Positions 17,230 through 26,755 are shown, numbered from the stretch's first letter. The stretch is 64,000 nucleotides of DNA from Pseudacidovorax sp. RU35E (GCF_900156165.1 NZ_FTMY01000010.1:124001-188000), one strand, 5' to 3'. Translations and numbers: made by a program. Notes: generated by a model not told the origin, from the letters alone.

Positions 17230-20200
17230 TCAGGAAGCTTCCAGCGCTTCGGCCAGGGCGCGGCCCATGTCGTCGAAGCGGAACTGCCGCGCCAGCGTGC
17301 GCTGCTGCGCCGTCCAGCCCGCGCATTCGGGCTGGGTGGCGTCGATGTCGTCGAGCTTGGTCATGATCCCGCGAAGGTAGCCGAGTTGGACGGCCTCCTC
17401 CAGCGCGCGCAGGCGCTCGGCGGCCGGGGCGACGATGGCGGCGGGAACGGCGGGGGGCGGCGCCTTGGCTGCGGCGGGGTCGGCCGTCCAGCGCAGGTCG
17501 AGCCGGCGGCCGATCCAGTCGAGCAGCTCGCTGTGGCGCACCGGCTTGACGAAGAAATCCTCGGGCGTGATGCCCACGTCGTTCTCCAGCCGCTTGTCGA
17601 AGGCGTTGGCCGAGACGATGGCGAACCGGGTGTCGTGACCACTCCCCCTCGCGGCCGACAGCAGCGCCCGCGCGCGGCGGATCGTCTCCCAGCCGTCGAT
17701 GCCCGGCATGGCCAGGTCCACGAAGACGGCATGCGGCCGGTAGCCGGCGGCCAGCAGGTCCAGCGCATCGTGCCCGCTGGCGGCGGTGCGCAGCTCGAAG
17801 CCCAGGGGCTGCAGCAGGTGCACCAGCAGGTCACGGTCGGCCTCTTCGTTGTCGATCACCAGCAGCTGTTGGCGCGGGCCTTCGTAGCCACGGCGGGGCG
17901 TGGGCACCTCGGCGGAGGGCACCGACACCGTGCCGGGACTGCCGCCGCTGGAGGCACCATGGACCTGCGTGCCGGCCGTGGCCTCGTGCACCCGCGGCAG
18001 GAACAGCCGCACCCGGAATACTGCGCCCTGCCCCGGCGTGCTGCTGACCTTCATCTCGCCGCCCATCAGGTCGGTGAGCATCTTGGCCATGGTCAGGCCC
18101 AGGCCCGCGCCGGGGGCGCTGCCGCGCGAATCGCCACGGGCGAAGGGCTCGAAGATGCGGGCCAGCTCGTCGGCGGTCAGACCGGGGCCGGTGTCCTCCA
18201 CCTCCAGCGTGGCGAACTCGCGGGCATAGGCCGCGCGCAGCGTGACCTGGCCGCGGGCGGTGAACTTGATGGCATTGCCCAGCAGGTTGATGAGGATCTG
18301 CCGCACCCGCTTCTCGTCGGCGCGCACCACGGCCGGCAGCTGCGCGGCGGGCTCGAAGACGAAGCGCAGGCCCTTGTCCGAGGCCTGCAGCTCGAACATG
18401 TCGGCCAGCGACTGCAGCATGTCGCCGAAGGCCATGGGCTTGGCCTGCAGCGTGAGCTTGCCCGCCTCGATGTGGGCCAGGTCCAGCGTGCCCTCGATGA
18501 GCGAGAGCAGGTGCTCGCCGCCGCGCTTGATGACGGCCACGGCCTGCTGGCGGTGCGGCGGCACCGAGGGGTCCTGCCCCATCAGCTGCGCATAGCCCAG
18601 GATGCTGTTGAGCGGCGTGCGCAGCTCGTGGCTGATGGCGCTGATGTAGCGGCTCTTGGCCTGGTTGGCGGCCTCGGCGGTCTGGCGGGCCTCGTCGGCG
18701 GCCTGGCGCGAGGCCTGCAGGGCGCGGTCAGTCTGACGGTGCAGCTCGATCTCGCGCACCAGCAGATGGGTCTGGCGGTTGGATTCTTCCTGCGCCACCT
18801 TGCGGCTCTGGTGCGCCAGCACCAGCCACCAGGCCACGATGCCGGCGATGAGCAGCAGCGCCATGTAGGCCTTGAGAAAGCCCGAGCCCAGGGCCTGCGC
18901 CGCCTCGCTGCCGGCGGCGCGCCCGGCCGCCACCGAGGGCGCGCCGCCGCTGTCGATCCAGTCGCCGATGCCGCGCAGCTCCTGTTGATAGAGCACGCCG
19001 AAGACGGCGGCCAGCAGCGGCACCACGATGAGCATCAGCATCAGGAAGTGGCCCAGGCCCGTGTCGAGGTAGGGCCACACGCGCCGGGGCAGCAGCCACC
19101 GCAGCACGGCCGACCACTGCGCCGACAGGCCCGCATGCGGCTTGCACAGGTCGCCGCAGCGGGCGTCGAGGGTGCAGCACAGCGAGCAGATGTCGCCCTG
19201 GTAGGCCGGGCAGTGGGCCATGTCGGGGCCTTCGTACTCGCGCTCGCAGATGACGCAGCGGCGGGGGGCCAGGCGCTGGTAGGAGGCTTCGGGGGCGACC
19301 CAGTGGATGCGATGGGCCCGCTGCCGCGATGCGGATGGCTGTTGCGCCTTCCCCCCCTGGGGGAAGGCGGGGATGGGGGCCACGACGCCCAGTGATGAGC
19401 GCTGCGCCTGAGCTGGCCCCCACCCCTGCCCTCCCCCAGGGGGGGAGGGGGGAACAGCCTGGGCGCCGCTGGAGGGAGCGGGCGCAGCGGCAGCAGGCGG
19501 CCCCGGCTGGCGCGCCAGGTAGAAGCGCCCGCGCGTGACCCAGGCGATCAGCGGCGAGGCCGCCAGCGCCGTGCCCAGCGCGATGACGGCCGAGAAGGCC
19601 TGCGCCAGGGGCCCGAAGACGCCCAGGTGCGCCGTGATCGATACGCCCGAGGCCAGCGCCATGGCGCCCACGCCCACGGGGTTGATGTCCCAAAGGTAGG
19701 CCCGCTTGAACTCGATGCCCGGCGGCGACAGGCCCAGGGGCTTGTTGATGACCAGGTCGGCCACCACGGCCATCATCCAGGCGATGGCGATGTTGGCGTA
19801 CAGGCCCAGCACGTCGCCCAGCGCCTCGAAGACGTTCATCTCCATCAGCATGAAGGCGATCAAGGCGTTGAACACCACCCACACCACGCGGCCGGGATGG
19901 CTGTGCGTCACGCGCGAGAAGAAGTTGCTCCAGGCCAGCGAGCCGGCATAGGCGTTGGTGACATTGATCTTGAGCTGAGAGATGACCACGAACAGCGCCG
20001 TGGCCGCCACCGCCCAGCCGTACTGTGGAAAGACGTACTCGTAGGCGGCCAGGTACATCTGGTTCGGGTCCACCGCCCGCTCGGTGGGCACCATGTGGGT
20101 GATGGCCAGGTAGGCCAGCAGGGCGCCGCCCAGCATCTTGGCCACGCCCAGCACCACCCAGCCCGGGCCGCCCGCCACCACGGCCGCCCACCACCGCCCC

Positions 20201-21003
20201 CGGTTGGCGGCGGTGCGCGCCGGCATGAAGCGCAGGTAGTCGGCCTGTTCCCCCATCTGGGTGATGAGCGCAATGCCGACCGTCAGGGCGGCACCAAATC
20301 CGTGCAAACCGAAGCTGGAGGTGCCACCGCGATCACCACCGTAGTGCGTGATGCCCGCAAATGCACCAGGATCGCGCGCCAGCACGAAGGCAAAGGGCAC
20401 CACCAGCATCAGCAGCCAGATGGCCTGCGTCCAGACCTGCAGCCGGCTGATGGCCGAGACGCCGTGCGTCACCAGCGGAATCACCACCAGCGCGCAGACC
20501 AGGTAGCCCCAGGCGGGGGGGATGCCCAGCGCCAGCTCCAGCGCATAGGCCATCACGGCGGCTTCGAGCGCGAAGAAGATGAAGGTGAAGCTCGCGTAGA
20601 TCAGCGAGGTGATGGTCGAGCCGATGTAGCCGAAGCCGGCGCCGCGCGTCAGCAGGTCCATGTCCACGCCGTAGCGGGCCGCATAGGCGCTGATCGGCAG
20701 TCCGGCCAGGAAGATGATGAGCCCCGTCGCCACGATGGCCCAGAAGGCATTGGCAAAGCCGAACTGCACCAGCAGCGTGGCGCCCACGGCCTCCAGGATC
20801 AGGAAGGACGCAGCGCCGAAGGCCGTGTTGGCCACCCGCCATTCGGACCACTTGCGAAAGCGCTGCGGCGTGAAGCGCAGGGCGTAGTCCTCCAGCGTCT
20901 CGCTGCCGACCCAGCTGTTGTAGTCGCGGCGGACCTTGACGATGCGCTGGGGCGCGTCGTCGGCGGCGGACACGGCGGAGGTGGGCGGAGCGTCGGCGTT
21001 CAC
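17230..21003 (-). CDS. NCS1-family permease fused to a hybrid histidine kinase with receiver
   Basis: A single 1257-residue chain. Residues 1-500 are an NCS1 nucleobase/allantoin/hydantoin-type permease with about 12 membrane spans (YGVDMDLLTRGAGFGYIGS; GEQADYLRFMP). A proline/glycine-rich linker (about 515-556) is encoded by a palindromic repeat pair. A cysteine cluster (about 577-620: CVIC, CPAYQGDICSLCC, CGDLCKPH) could bind metal. Two more membrane spans, a coiled coil, HisKA (His near 791 in ISHELRTPLNS), HATPase_c (DTGPGL, GAGLGLTMA) and a receiver (Asp near 1094 in VFVDLAMPG) follow. The GTG at 21003 gives the normal NCS1 N terminus; an ATG at 21072 is possible. It resembles CbrA-type transporter-kinases and probably senses a urea-yielding purine or allantoin-like compound while transporting it. 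Confidence 0.88.
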   Translation of the reverse strand: MNADAPPTSAVSAADDAPQRIVKVRRDYNSWVGSETLEDYALRFTPQRFRKWSEWRVANTAFGAASFLILEAVGATLLVQFGFANAFWAIVATGLIIFLAGLPISAYAARYGVDMDLLTRGAGFGYIGSTITSLIYASFTFIFFALEAAVMAYALELALGIPPAWGYLVCALVVIPLVTHGVSAISRLQVWTQAIWLLMLVVPFAFVLARDPGAFAGITHYGGDRGGTSSFGLHGFGAALTVGIALITQMGEQADYLRFMPARTAANRGRWWAAVVAGGPGWVVLGVAKMLGGALLAYLAITHMVPTERAVDPNQMYLAAYEYVFPQYGWAVAATALFVVISQLKINVTNAYAGSLAWSNFFSRVTHSHPGRVVWVVFNALIAFMLMEMNVFEALGDVLGLYANIAIAWMMAVVADLVINKPLGLSPPGIEFKRAYLWDINPVGVGAMALASGVSITAHLGVFGPLAQAFSAVIALGTALAASPLIAWVTRGRFYLARQPGPPAAAAPAPSSGAQAVPPSPPGGGQGWGPAQAQRSSLGVVAPIPAFPQGGKAQQPSASRQRAHRIHWVAPEASYQRLAPRRCVICEREYEGPDMAHCPAYQGDICSLCCTLDARCGDLCKPHAGLSAQWSAVLRWLLPRRVWPYLDTGLGHFLMLMLIVVPLLAAVFGVLYQQELRGIGDWIDSGGAPSVAAGRAAGSEAAQALGSGFLKAYMALLLIAGIVAWWLVLAHQSRKVAQEESNRQTHLLVREIELHRQTDRALQASRQAADEARQTAEAANQAKSRYISAISHELRTPLNSILGYAQLMGQDPSVPPHRQQAVAVIKRGGEHLLSLIEGTLDLAHIEAGKLTLQAKPMAFGDMLQSLADMFELQASDKGLRFVFEPAAQLPAVVRADEKRVRQILINLLGNAIKFTARGQVTLRAAYAREFATLEVEDTGPGLTADELARIFEPFARGDSRGSAPGAGLGLTMAKMLTDLMGGEMKVSSTPGQGAVFRVRLFLPRVHEATAGTQVHGASSGGSPGTVSVPSAEVPTPRRGYEGPRQQLLVIDNEEADRDLLVHLLQPLGFELRTAASGHDALDLLAAGYRPHAVFVDLAMPGIDGWETIRRARALLSAARGSGHDTRFAIVSANAFDKRLENDVGITPEDFFVKPVRHSELLDWIGRRLDLRWTADPAAAKAPPPAVPAAIVAPAAERLRALEEAVQLGYLRGIMTKLDDIDATQPECAGWTAQQRTLARQFRFDDMGRALAEALEAS
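19337..19459. repeat. Inverted pair of 45-base palindromic GC-rich repeats inside a coding sequence
   Basis: Copy A (19337-19381) and copy B (19415-19459, reverse orientation) are identical at 39 of 45 aligned positions and are separated by 33 bases. Each copy contains its own hairpin, for example CCTTCCCCC against GGGGGAAGG in copy A. This is the architecture of REP/BIME elements, which are normally intergenic. Here the pair is read through in frame and encodes the linker between permease and kinase domains. Confidence 0.75.
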
Positions 21004-21144
21004 AGGCGGCAGAGTGCAGCTTTCATGCCGAGCAAGGCACGACTGTTGCAAAGCGTTGACGCTGCCTATCATGCGGCGCGCCGCCCCCCCTGCGGAGGCC
21101 CGCGGCCGATCCGGGCCGCCCGGACACCCTGAGCAAAGCGAACC

Positions 21145-21447
21145 ATGGAACTCACGCCCCGAGAAAAAGACAAGCTGCTGATCTTCACCGCCGCCCTGCT
21201 GGCGGAGCGGCGCAAGGGCCGCGGCCTGAAGCTCAACTACCCCGAGGCCGTCGCGCTGATCTCGGCTGCCGTGATGGAGGGCGCCCGCGACGGCAAGACC
21301 GTCGCGCAGTTGATGAGCGAAGGCCGCGAGGTGCTGACCCGCGACGACGTGATGGAGGGCGTGCCCGAGATGATCCCGGACATCCAGGTCGAGGCCACCT
21401 TTCCCGACGGCACCAAGCTCGTGACGGTGCACCAGCCCATCGAATGA
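21145..21447 (+). CDS. ureA: Urease gamma subunit
   Basis: The 100-residue protein is full length with the family start [23 protein letters not shown] and the end [16 protein letters not shown]. UreA is a structural subunit of the nickel urease (UreABC)3 that hydrolyses urea to ammonia and carbon dioxide in the cytoplasm. It is the first gene of the operon and lies 141 bases from the divergent permease-kinase gene. A usual first gene, ureD, is not present upstream. Confidence 0.97.
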   Translation: MELTPREKDKLLIFTAALLAERRKGRGLKLNYPEAVALISAAVMEGARDGKTVAQLMSEGREVLTRDDVMEGVPEMIPDIQVEATFPDGTKLVTVHQPIE

Positions 21448-21515
21448 GCGCCCGGTCCGCCCTGCACTGTCCGGCCCGACCCGCTCCTCCTCCCCGATTC
21501 CTCCGAAAGACGCCC

Positions 21516-22121
21516 ATGCGCATGTCCCGCCCCCTGCTGCTTCGCATCGCCACCGCCCTGGCCGCCACGGCCGCCCTGCCCGCCCTGGCCCACACCGGCG
21601 CCGATGCCGGGATGCACCACGGCTTCGTCGCCGGCTTCATGCACCCGCTGACCGGCCTGGACCACCTGGCCGCCATGGTGGCGGTGGGCCTGTGGAGCGC
21701 CCTGGCCGCCAAAGGCCGCCGCGAGCTGCTGGCCGCGCCCATCGGCTTCGCCGGCATGCTGCTGGCCGGCGCGCTGGCGGGCCTGGCCGGCCTGTCGCTG
21801 CCGGCGGTGGAACCCATGATCGCCGCCTCGCTGCTGGTGCTGGGCCTGCTGGTGGCCACGCAGCGCCGCCTGCCGGCACTGGCCGCCGCCGCGCTGGTGG
21901 GCGTGTTCGCCGTGTTCCACGGCATCGCCCACGGCCGCGAACTGGCCGAGCACGGCGGCGCCGTCGCCACGCTGGCGGGCATGCTGGTCGCCACCGTCGG
22001 CCTGCACGCCGCGGGCATCGGCCTGGGCCTGGCGCTGCGTCATGCCAACCGCTGGCTGCCGCGCATCGCCGGTGCCGCCGTCGGCCTGTTCGGCCTGGCC
22101 CTGCTGGGCGGCATCGCCTGA
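21516..22121 (+). CDS. ureJ: HupE/UreJ-family nickel permease
   Basis: The 201-residue membrane protein has an N-terminal signal-like segment, then [33 protein letters not shown], which contains the HPLTGLDH motif of HupE/UreJ proteins, and about six membrane spans. It is thought to bring nickel or cobalt into the cell for metallo-enzyme maturation. The ATG at 21516 precedes the signal segment; an ATG six bases on is equally possible. Its position between ureA and ureB is seen in several betaproteobacterial urease operons. Confidence 0.9.
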   Translation: MRMSRPLLLRIATALAATAALPALAHTGADAGMHHGFVAGFMHPLTGLDHLAAMVAVGLWSALAAKGRRELLAAPIGFAGMLLAGALAGLAGLSLPAVEPMIAASLLVLGLLVATQRRLPALAAAALVGVFAVFHGIAHGRELAEHGGAVATLAGMLVATVGLHAAGIGLGLALRHANRWLPRIAGAAVGLFGLALLGGIA

Positions 22122-22137
22122 TCGAAAGGCGACGCAC

Positions 22138-22443
22138 ATGATCCCGGGCGAACTGCTCATCGACGCGGGCGACCACGACCTCAACCCCGGCCGCCGCACG
22201 CTCACCGTCGTCGTCAAGAACGGCTCGGACCGGCCGATCCAGGTCGGCTCCCACTACCACTTCGCCGAAACCAACGGCGCCCTCGACTTCGACCGCGAGG
22301 CCGCGCGCGGCATGCGGCTGAACATCGCCTCGGGCACCGCCGTGCGCTTCGAGCCCGGCCAGCAGCGCACCGTCGAGCTGGTCGACTTCGCGGGCGACCG
22401 CATCGTCCACGGCTTCCGCGGCCTGGTGCAAGGAAAACTCTGA
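22138..22443 (+). CDS. ureB: Urease beta subunit
   Basis: The 101-residue protein begins [16 protein letters not shown] and contains the conserved [19 protein letters not shown] segment. UreB packs against UreC in the urease trimer and closes the active-site edge. The stop overlaps the ureC ATG by one base, so the subunits are translationally coupled. Confidence 0.97.
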   Translation: MIPGELLIDAGDHDLNPGRRTLTVVVKNGSDRPIQVGSHYHFAETNGALDFDREAARGMRLNIASGTAVRFEPGQQRTVELVDFAGDRIVHGFRGLVQGKL

Positions 22444-24161
22444 TGGCCTCCATTTCGCGCCGCGCCTACGCGGAAATCTTCGGCCCCACCGTCGGCGACC
22501 GCGTGCGCCTGGCCGACACCGGCCTCGTGATCGAGGTCGAGCAGGACTACACGCTGCGTGCCGGCGGCTACGGCGAAGAGGTGAAGTTCGGCGGCGGCAA
22601 GACCATCCGCGACGGCATGGCCCAGAGCCAGCGCACGCGGGCCGAAGGCGCTGTCGACACGGTGCTGACCAACGCGCTCATCCTCGACCACTGGGGCATC
22701 GTCAAGGCCGACATCGGCCTCAAGGACGGGCGCATCGCCGCCATCGGCAAGGCCGGCAACCCCGACACCCAGCCGGGCGTGGACATCGTCATCGGCCCGG
22801 GCACCGAAGTCATCAGCTGCGAGGGCAACATCGTCACCGCGGGCGGCATCGACAGCCACATCCACTTCATCTGCCCGCAGCAGATCGAGGAGGCCCTGGC
22901 CAGCGGCGTGACCACCATGCTCGGCGGCGGCACCGGCCCGGCCACCGGCACCTTCGCCACCACCTGCACGCCCGGCCCCTGGCACATCGAGCGCATGCTG
23001 CAGGCGGCCGATGCCTTTCCGATGAACCTGGGCTTCCTGGGCAAGGGCAACGCCAGCCGCACGGCGCCGCTGCACGAGCAGATCGAGGCCGGCGTCATCG
23101 GGCTGAAGCTGCACGAGGACTGGGGCACCACGCCCTCGGCCATCGACCACTGCCTGGAAGTGGCCGAGGCCACCGACACGCAGGTGGCCATCCACTCGGA
23201 CACGCTCAACGAATCGGGCTTCGTTGAGGACACCATCGCCGCCACCAAGGGCCGCGCGCTGTGCGCCTTCCACACCGAAGGTGCGGGCGGCGGCCATGCG
23301 CCGGACATCCTGCGCGTGGTGGGCGAGGCCAACTTCCTGCCCTCGTCCACCAACCCCACCATGCCGTACACGCACAACACGCTGGACGAGCATGTGGACA
23401 TGCTGATGGTGTGCCACCACCTGGACGCCGCCATCGCCGAGGACCTGGCCTTCGCCGAATCGCGCATCCGCAAGGAGACCATCGCGGCCGAGGACATCCT
23501 GCACGACATGGGCGCCATCAGCATGATGAGCAGCGACTCGCAGGCCATGGGCCGCGTGGGCGAGGTCATCATCCGCACCTGGCAGACGGCGCACAAGATG
23601 AAGGCGCAGCGGGGCACCCTGCCCGAGGACAGCGCGCGCAACGACAACTTCCGCGCCAAGCGCTACGTCGCCAAGTACACGATCAACCCGGCCATCTCGC
23701 ACGGCATCAGCCACGAGGTGGGCAGCCTCGAAGTGGGCAAGTGGGCCGACATCGTGATCTGGAAGCCGGCCTTCTTCGGCGTGAAGCCCTTCTGCATCGT
23801 CAAGGGCGGCAGCATCGCCATGGCGGCCATGGGCGACCCCAACGCCAGCATCCCGACGCCGCAACCGGTGCACTACCGGCCCATGTTCGGCGCCTTTGGC
23901 GGCAACCTGGCAAAAAGCAGCCTGACCTTCGTGTCGCAGGCCGCGCATGCTGCCGACGTGGGCCGCCGCTACGGCCTGTCCAAGACGCTGGGCGTGGCCC
24001 GGAACATCCGCAACGTGCGCAAGAAGGACCTCATTCACAACGGCCTGACGCCGGTGATGGAGATCGACCACCAGACCTACGCCGTGCGTGCCGATGGCGT
24101 GCTGCTGACCTGCGAACCGGCCAAGGTGCTGCCGATGGCGCAGCGCTATTTCCTGTTCTGA
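22443..24161 (+). CDS. ureC: Urease alpha (catalytic) subunit
   Basis: The 572-residue protein is full length. Nickel ligands are visible: the two His of [12 protein letters not shown], the Lys that becomes carbamylated in GLKLHEDWG, His in [11 protein letters not shown], His in [14 protein letters not shown] and Asp in [13 protein letters not shown]. The mobile flap carries MVCHHLD. It hydrolyses urea in the cytoplasm after nickel insertion by UreEFG and UreD. A small GNAT gene follows after five bases. Confidence 0.98.
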   Translation: MASISRRAYAEIFGPTVGDRVRLADTGLVIEVEQDYTLRAGGYGEEVKFGGGKTIRDGMAQSQRTRAEGAVDTVLTNALILDHWGIVKADIGLKDGRIAAIGKAGNPDTQPGVDIVIGPGTEVISCEGNIVTAGGIDSHIHFICPQQIEEALASGVTTMLGGGTGPATGTFATTCTPGPWHIERMLQAADAFPMNLGFLGKGNASRTAPLHEQIEAGVIGLKLHEDWGTTPSAIDHCLEVAEATDTQVAIHSDTLNESGFVEDTIAATKGRALCAFHTEGAGGGHAPDILRVVGEANFLPSSTNPTMPYTHNTLDEHVDMLMVCHHLDAAIAEDLAFAESRIRKETIAAEDILHDMGAISMMSSDSQAMGRVGEVIIRTWQTAHKMKAQRGTLPEDSARNDNFRAKRYVAKYTINPAISHGISHEVGSLEVGKWADIVIWKPAFFGVKPFCIVKGGSIAMAAMGDPNASIPTPQPVHYRPMFGAFGGNLAKSSLTFVSQAAHAADVGRRYGLSKTLGVARNIRNVRKKDLIHNGLTPVMEIDHQTYAVRADGVLLTCEPAKVLPMAQRYFLF

Positions 24162-24166
24162 AGAGG

Positions 24167-24673
24167 ATGCCGGGCGGGGTTTCGACAGGCAGCGAGGTGC
24201 CGGCGCTGCGCATCCGGCTGGACGACCTGCGCGATGCGCGCATCGCACGTTTCCTCGAAGAGCATCTGGCCGACATGCGCCGCGTCTCGCCGCCGGAGAG
24301 CGTGCATGCGCTGGACCTGGAAGGCCTGTGCCGCCCGGAGATCCGCTTCTGGAGCGCCTGGACGCACGATGACCAAGGCGAGGCGCTGGCCGGCACGGTG
24401 GCGCTCAAGCGGCTGGATGACGGCCATGCAGAGCTGAAGTCAATGCGCACCGCCACCCACCTGCGCGGCCGCGGGGTCGCCGTGCAGCTGCTGGCCCATG
24501 CCCTGGCCGAAGCCCGCACCGCCGGTCACACGCGCGTGAGCCTGGAGACCGGCACCCAGCCCTTCTTCGCGCCGGCGCGGGCGCTCTATGCGCGCCACGG
24601 CTTCGCGCCCTGCCCGCCCTTCGGGGACTATGGGCCGGATCCGGCCAGCTGCTTCATGACCCGCACGCTGTGA
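24167..24673 (+). CDS. GNAT-family N-acetyltransferase
   Basis: The 168-residue protein has the acetyl-CoA pyrophosphate loop in MRTATHLRGRGVAVQLLAHAL and the C-terminal ARALYARHGFAPCPPFGDY segment usual for YafP/PhnO-like GNATs. It begins six bases after the ureC stop and is transcribed with the urease genes. The acceptor is unknown. This gene and the toxin-antitoxin pair after it interrupt the usual ureC-ureE junction. Confidence 0.82.
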   Translation: MPGGVSTGSEVPALRIRLDDLRDARIARFLEEHLADMRRVSPPESVHALDLEGLCRPEIRFWSAWTHDDQGEALAGTVALKRLDDGHAELKSMRTATHLRGRGVAVQLLAHALAEARTAGHTRVSLETGTQPFFAPARALYARHGFAPCPPFGDYGPDPASCFMTRTL

Positions 24674-24689
24674 GGTGTACCTCAGACGG

Positions 24690-25091
24690 TCAGCTCTGCT
24701 GCTCCATGCGATCACGGACCCAGGCACCCAGCTCATCCTCTCCCAGCTCGCCCGCGGCCAGACGGACGATGGCAGACACACACTCTTCATCGGTCGCCGT
24801 CAGCGTCCAGCCGTTCAGTTCGAGGAACACTTCAAGCGCCACGAATGCCACCCGCTTGTTGCCGTCCACGAAGGGATGATTGCGTGCCAGACCGAACGCA
24901 TAGCTGGCTGCAGGATCGGCCACATCGGGAGATTCGTACAGCGCACGGTGCCGAGGCCGTGCCAACGCGGACTCCAGGCCGCCCTCGTCGCGCAGGCCCG
25001 CAGGACCGCCGTGCTCCGCCAGTTGCTCCTCGTGCACCGCACGCAAGAGCCCAGCACCGAGCCAGACCCAAGCCGCATTTGCAGCGCTCAT
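24690..25091 (-). CDS. doc: Doc/Fic-type toxin of a type II toxin-antitoxin pair
   Basis: The 133-residue protein carries the motif HPFVDGNKR near residue 71, with Lys where AMP-transferring Fic enzymes have Gly, as in death-on-curing (Doc) toxins. Doc phosphorylates elongation factor Tu and stops translation. Other family marks are LRDEGGLESALARP and YAFGLARNH. Its ATG overlaps the antitoxin stop (ATGA), so the pair is translationally coupled. It is encoded against the direction of the surrounding urease operon. Confidence 0.88.
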   Translation of the reverse strand: MSAANAAWVWLGAGLLRAVHEEQLAEHGGPAGLRDEGGLESALARPRHRALYESPDVADPAASYAFGLARNHPFVDGNKRVAFVALEVFLELNGWTLTATDEECVSAIVRLAAGELGEDELGAWVRDRMEQQS

Positions 25092-25315
25092 TTGGCCAGC
25101 TCGCGCAGGACGTTGCGACGCTTCTTCATGACCTTGCGCGCGGCCTCCATCTGGCGCGCGAACTCTTCGTCATAGGGAGAGATGTGATACCCGCCGATGG
25201 CGGATTCGGACAGGAAGAGGTTGTCGCCCTTCTCGACATTCATCTTGGCGAGCATCTCCTTGGGAAAGATGACACCCACCGAATTGCCGATTTGCGTAAG
25301 CTTGACGATGGCCAT
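25088..25315 (-). CDS. AbrB/MazE-type antitoxin
   Basis: The 75-residue protein has a swapped-hairpin AbrB fold at its N terminus (VKLTQIGNSVGVIFPKEMLAKMNVEKGDNLFL) that binds DNA, and a charged C-terminal tail (EEFARQMEAARKVMKKRRNVLREL) that would wrap the Doc toxin. It is upstream of and overlaps doc. It would repress its own promoter, which lies at or near the inverted repeat 25332-25347, and the repeat also sits in front of ureE. Confidence 0.87.
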   Translation of the reverse strand: MAIVKLTQIGNSVGVIFPKEMLAKMNVEKGDNLFLSESAIGGYHISPYDEEFARQMEAARKVMKKRRNVLRELAK

Positions 25316-25331
25316 CGCGCCTCCTAGAAGT

Positions 25332-25347
25332 TATAACAATCGTTATA
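25332..25347. promoter_or_regulatory. Inverted repeat between antitoxin and ureE, candidate antitoxin operator
   Basis: TATAAC and GTTATA flank the four bases AATC, within an AT-rich patch that also holds possible -10 sequences in both directions. It lies 17 bases upstream of the antitoxin start and 33 upstream of ureE. AbrB-type antitoxins commonly autoregulate at such sites, so binding here could also affect ureEFG expression. Confidence 0.5.
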
Positions 25348-25379
25348 TTATCGACCTCTCCTCGCAGAGGCAATCCACC

Positions 25380-26030
25380 ATGCTCACCGCCAACAAACTC
25401 ATGCCCCAGGGCCGCGGCCTTGCGCCCGTGCTCGTCAAGCGCGCCGCCACGATCGAACTCGACTGGGATGTGCGCCAGAAGAGCCGCTTCGACACCACCG
25501 ATTCGCAGGGCCGGCGCATCGGCGTCTTCCTGCCGCGCGGCACGGCGGTGCGCGGCGGCGACATCCTGGTGGTGGAAGACGGCTCGCTGGTGCGCGTGAT
25601 CGCCGCGCCCCAGACGGTGCTGCGCATCACCCACTGCACGGCCCACGGCACGCCCTTCGACCTGGTGCGCGCCGCCTATCACCTGGGCAACCGCCACGTG
25701 CCCATCGAGCTGCAGCCCGACCACCTCAAGATCGAACCCGACCATGTGCTGGCCGACATGCTGCGCGCCATGCACCTGATCGTGAACGAGGTGCAGGAAG
25801 GCTTCGAGCCCGAGGGCGGCGCCTATGGCGGGCATGTGACCAACGACGGGCATTCGCACCATCACCATGGGCATGCGCATGGGGGTGGGCACGACCACGA
25901 CCACGACCACGGTCACAAACACGACCACGACCATGAGCACGCACCCGCCGCCGCGAAGACGGCCCACGTGCATGGACCAGGCTGCGGCCATGACCACGGC
26001 CACGGCCACGGCCACGGCCATTCCCACTGA
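25380..26030 (+). CDS. ureE: Urease accessory nickel chaperone UreE with a long histidine-rich tail
   Basis: The 216-residue protein has the UreE N domain (to about residue 75) and the metallochaperone domain with [31 protein letters not shown]. The C-terminal 60 residues are mostly His, Asp and Gly ([24 protein letters not shown] and so on, described in part), far more histidine-rich than the core needs. UreE delivers nickel to the UreC-UreDFG complex. The ATG at 25380 is preceded by the AT-rich antitoxin promoter region rather than by ureC, so ureEFG may have its own promoter. Confidence 0.95.
   Translation: MLTANKLMPQGRGLAPVLVKRAATIELDWDVRQKSRFDTTDSQGRRIGVFLPRGTAVRGGDILVVEDGSLVRVIAAPQTVLRITHCTAHGTPFDLVRAAYHLGNRHVPIELQPDHLKIEPDHVLADMLRAMHLIVNEVQEGFEPEGGAYGGHVTNDGHSHHHHGHAHGGGHDHDHDHGHKHDHDHEHAPAAAKTAHVHGPGCGHDHGHGHGHGHSH
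25994..26017 (+). repeat. Four tandem CCACGG hexamers in the ureE histidine tail
   Basis: Four perfect copies of CCACGG encode alternating His-Gly near the end of UreE. Such hexamer runs can change length by slippage without breaking the frame and would alter nickel-storage capacity. Confidence 0.7.
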
Positions 26031-26042
26031 CGCAAGAGATCG

Positions 26043-26714
26043 ATGCTCGCCCCGCACAGCCTTCTGCAGCTCATCTGGCTCGCCTCGCCCGCGCTGCCCG
26101 TGGGCGGCTTCTCGTATTCCGAAGCGCTCGAGGCCGCCATCGAATGGGCCGGCGTCAAGGACGAGGCCGCCGCGGCCGAGTGGCTGGCCGGCCAGCTGCA
26201 CCTGAGCCTGGCGCGGGGCGACCTGTCGGTGGTGGCGCAGGCCATCGCCGCCTGGTCGGCCGGCGACCTCGCCCGCGTGCAATCGCTCAACGACTGGGTG
26301 CGCCAGACACGCGAGTCCGCCGAGTTCCTGCTGCAGACCGAGCAGATGGGCCGCTCCTTCGTCGAATGGCTCAAGCTGCACCATGCCGACGCCGCCGCCT
26401 GCTTCGCGGAGCTGCCCCCCACCTACCCCGTGGCCTTCGCCTTCGCCGCCGCGCGGGCCGGTGCCACGGCGCAGGACGGCTGCCTGGCGTTCGCCTTCGG
26501 CTGGGCCGAGAACATGAGCGCCGCCGCCATCAAGGCCGTGCCGCTGGGCCAGAGTGCCGGCCAGCGCATCCTGGCGCGGCTGGCGCGGGAGATCCCCGCG
26601 GCGGTGGAGGCCGCCATGGCCTTGCCCGACGACCGGCGCCAATCCTTCTCGCCCATGCTGGCCATCCTGTCGGCGCGGCACGAGACCCAGTACTCGCGGC
26701 TGTTCCGCAGCTAG
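26043..26714 (+). CDS. ureF: Urease accessory protein UreF
   Basis: The 223-residue all-helical protein begins with the typical [24 protein letters not shown] and contains [12 protein letters not shown] and the C-terminal [20 protein letters not shown]. UreF binds UreG and UreD and gates nickel delivery to the apo-urease. It lies 12 bases downstream of ureE and 41 upstream of ureG. Confidence 0.95.
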   Translation: MLAPHSLLQLIWLASPALPVGGFSYSEALEAAIEWAGVKDEAAAAEWLAGQLHLSLARGDLSVVAQAIAAWSAGDLARVQSLNDWVRQTRESAEFLLQTEQMGRSFVEWLKLHHADAAACFAELPPTYPVAFAFAAARAGATAQDGCLAFAFGWAENMSAAAIKAVPLGQSAGQRILARLAREIPAAVEAAMALPDDRRQSFSPMLAILSARHETQYSRLFRS

Positions 26715-26755
26715 GCCCCGACCCGCCCCGCCTCCACCTTCCATCGCACACGACC

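Noticed and set aside
21004-21144. Possible in-frame extension of the permease-kinase to an ATG at 21072 or further upstream
   Set aside because: The added residues do not resemble NCS1 proteins and would run into the divergent promoter region; GTG 21003 fits the family.
25860-26030. Tandem repeats in ureE considered as a CRISPR or minisatellite
   Set aside because: The repeats are in frame, encode His-Gly and lack spacers; they are part of the UreE metal-binding tail.
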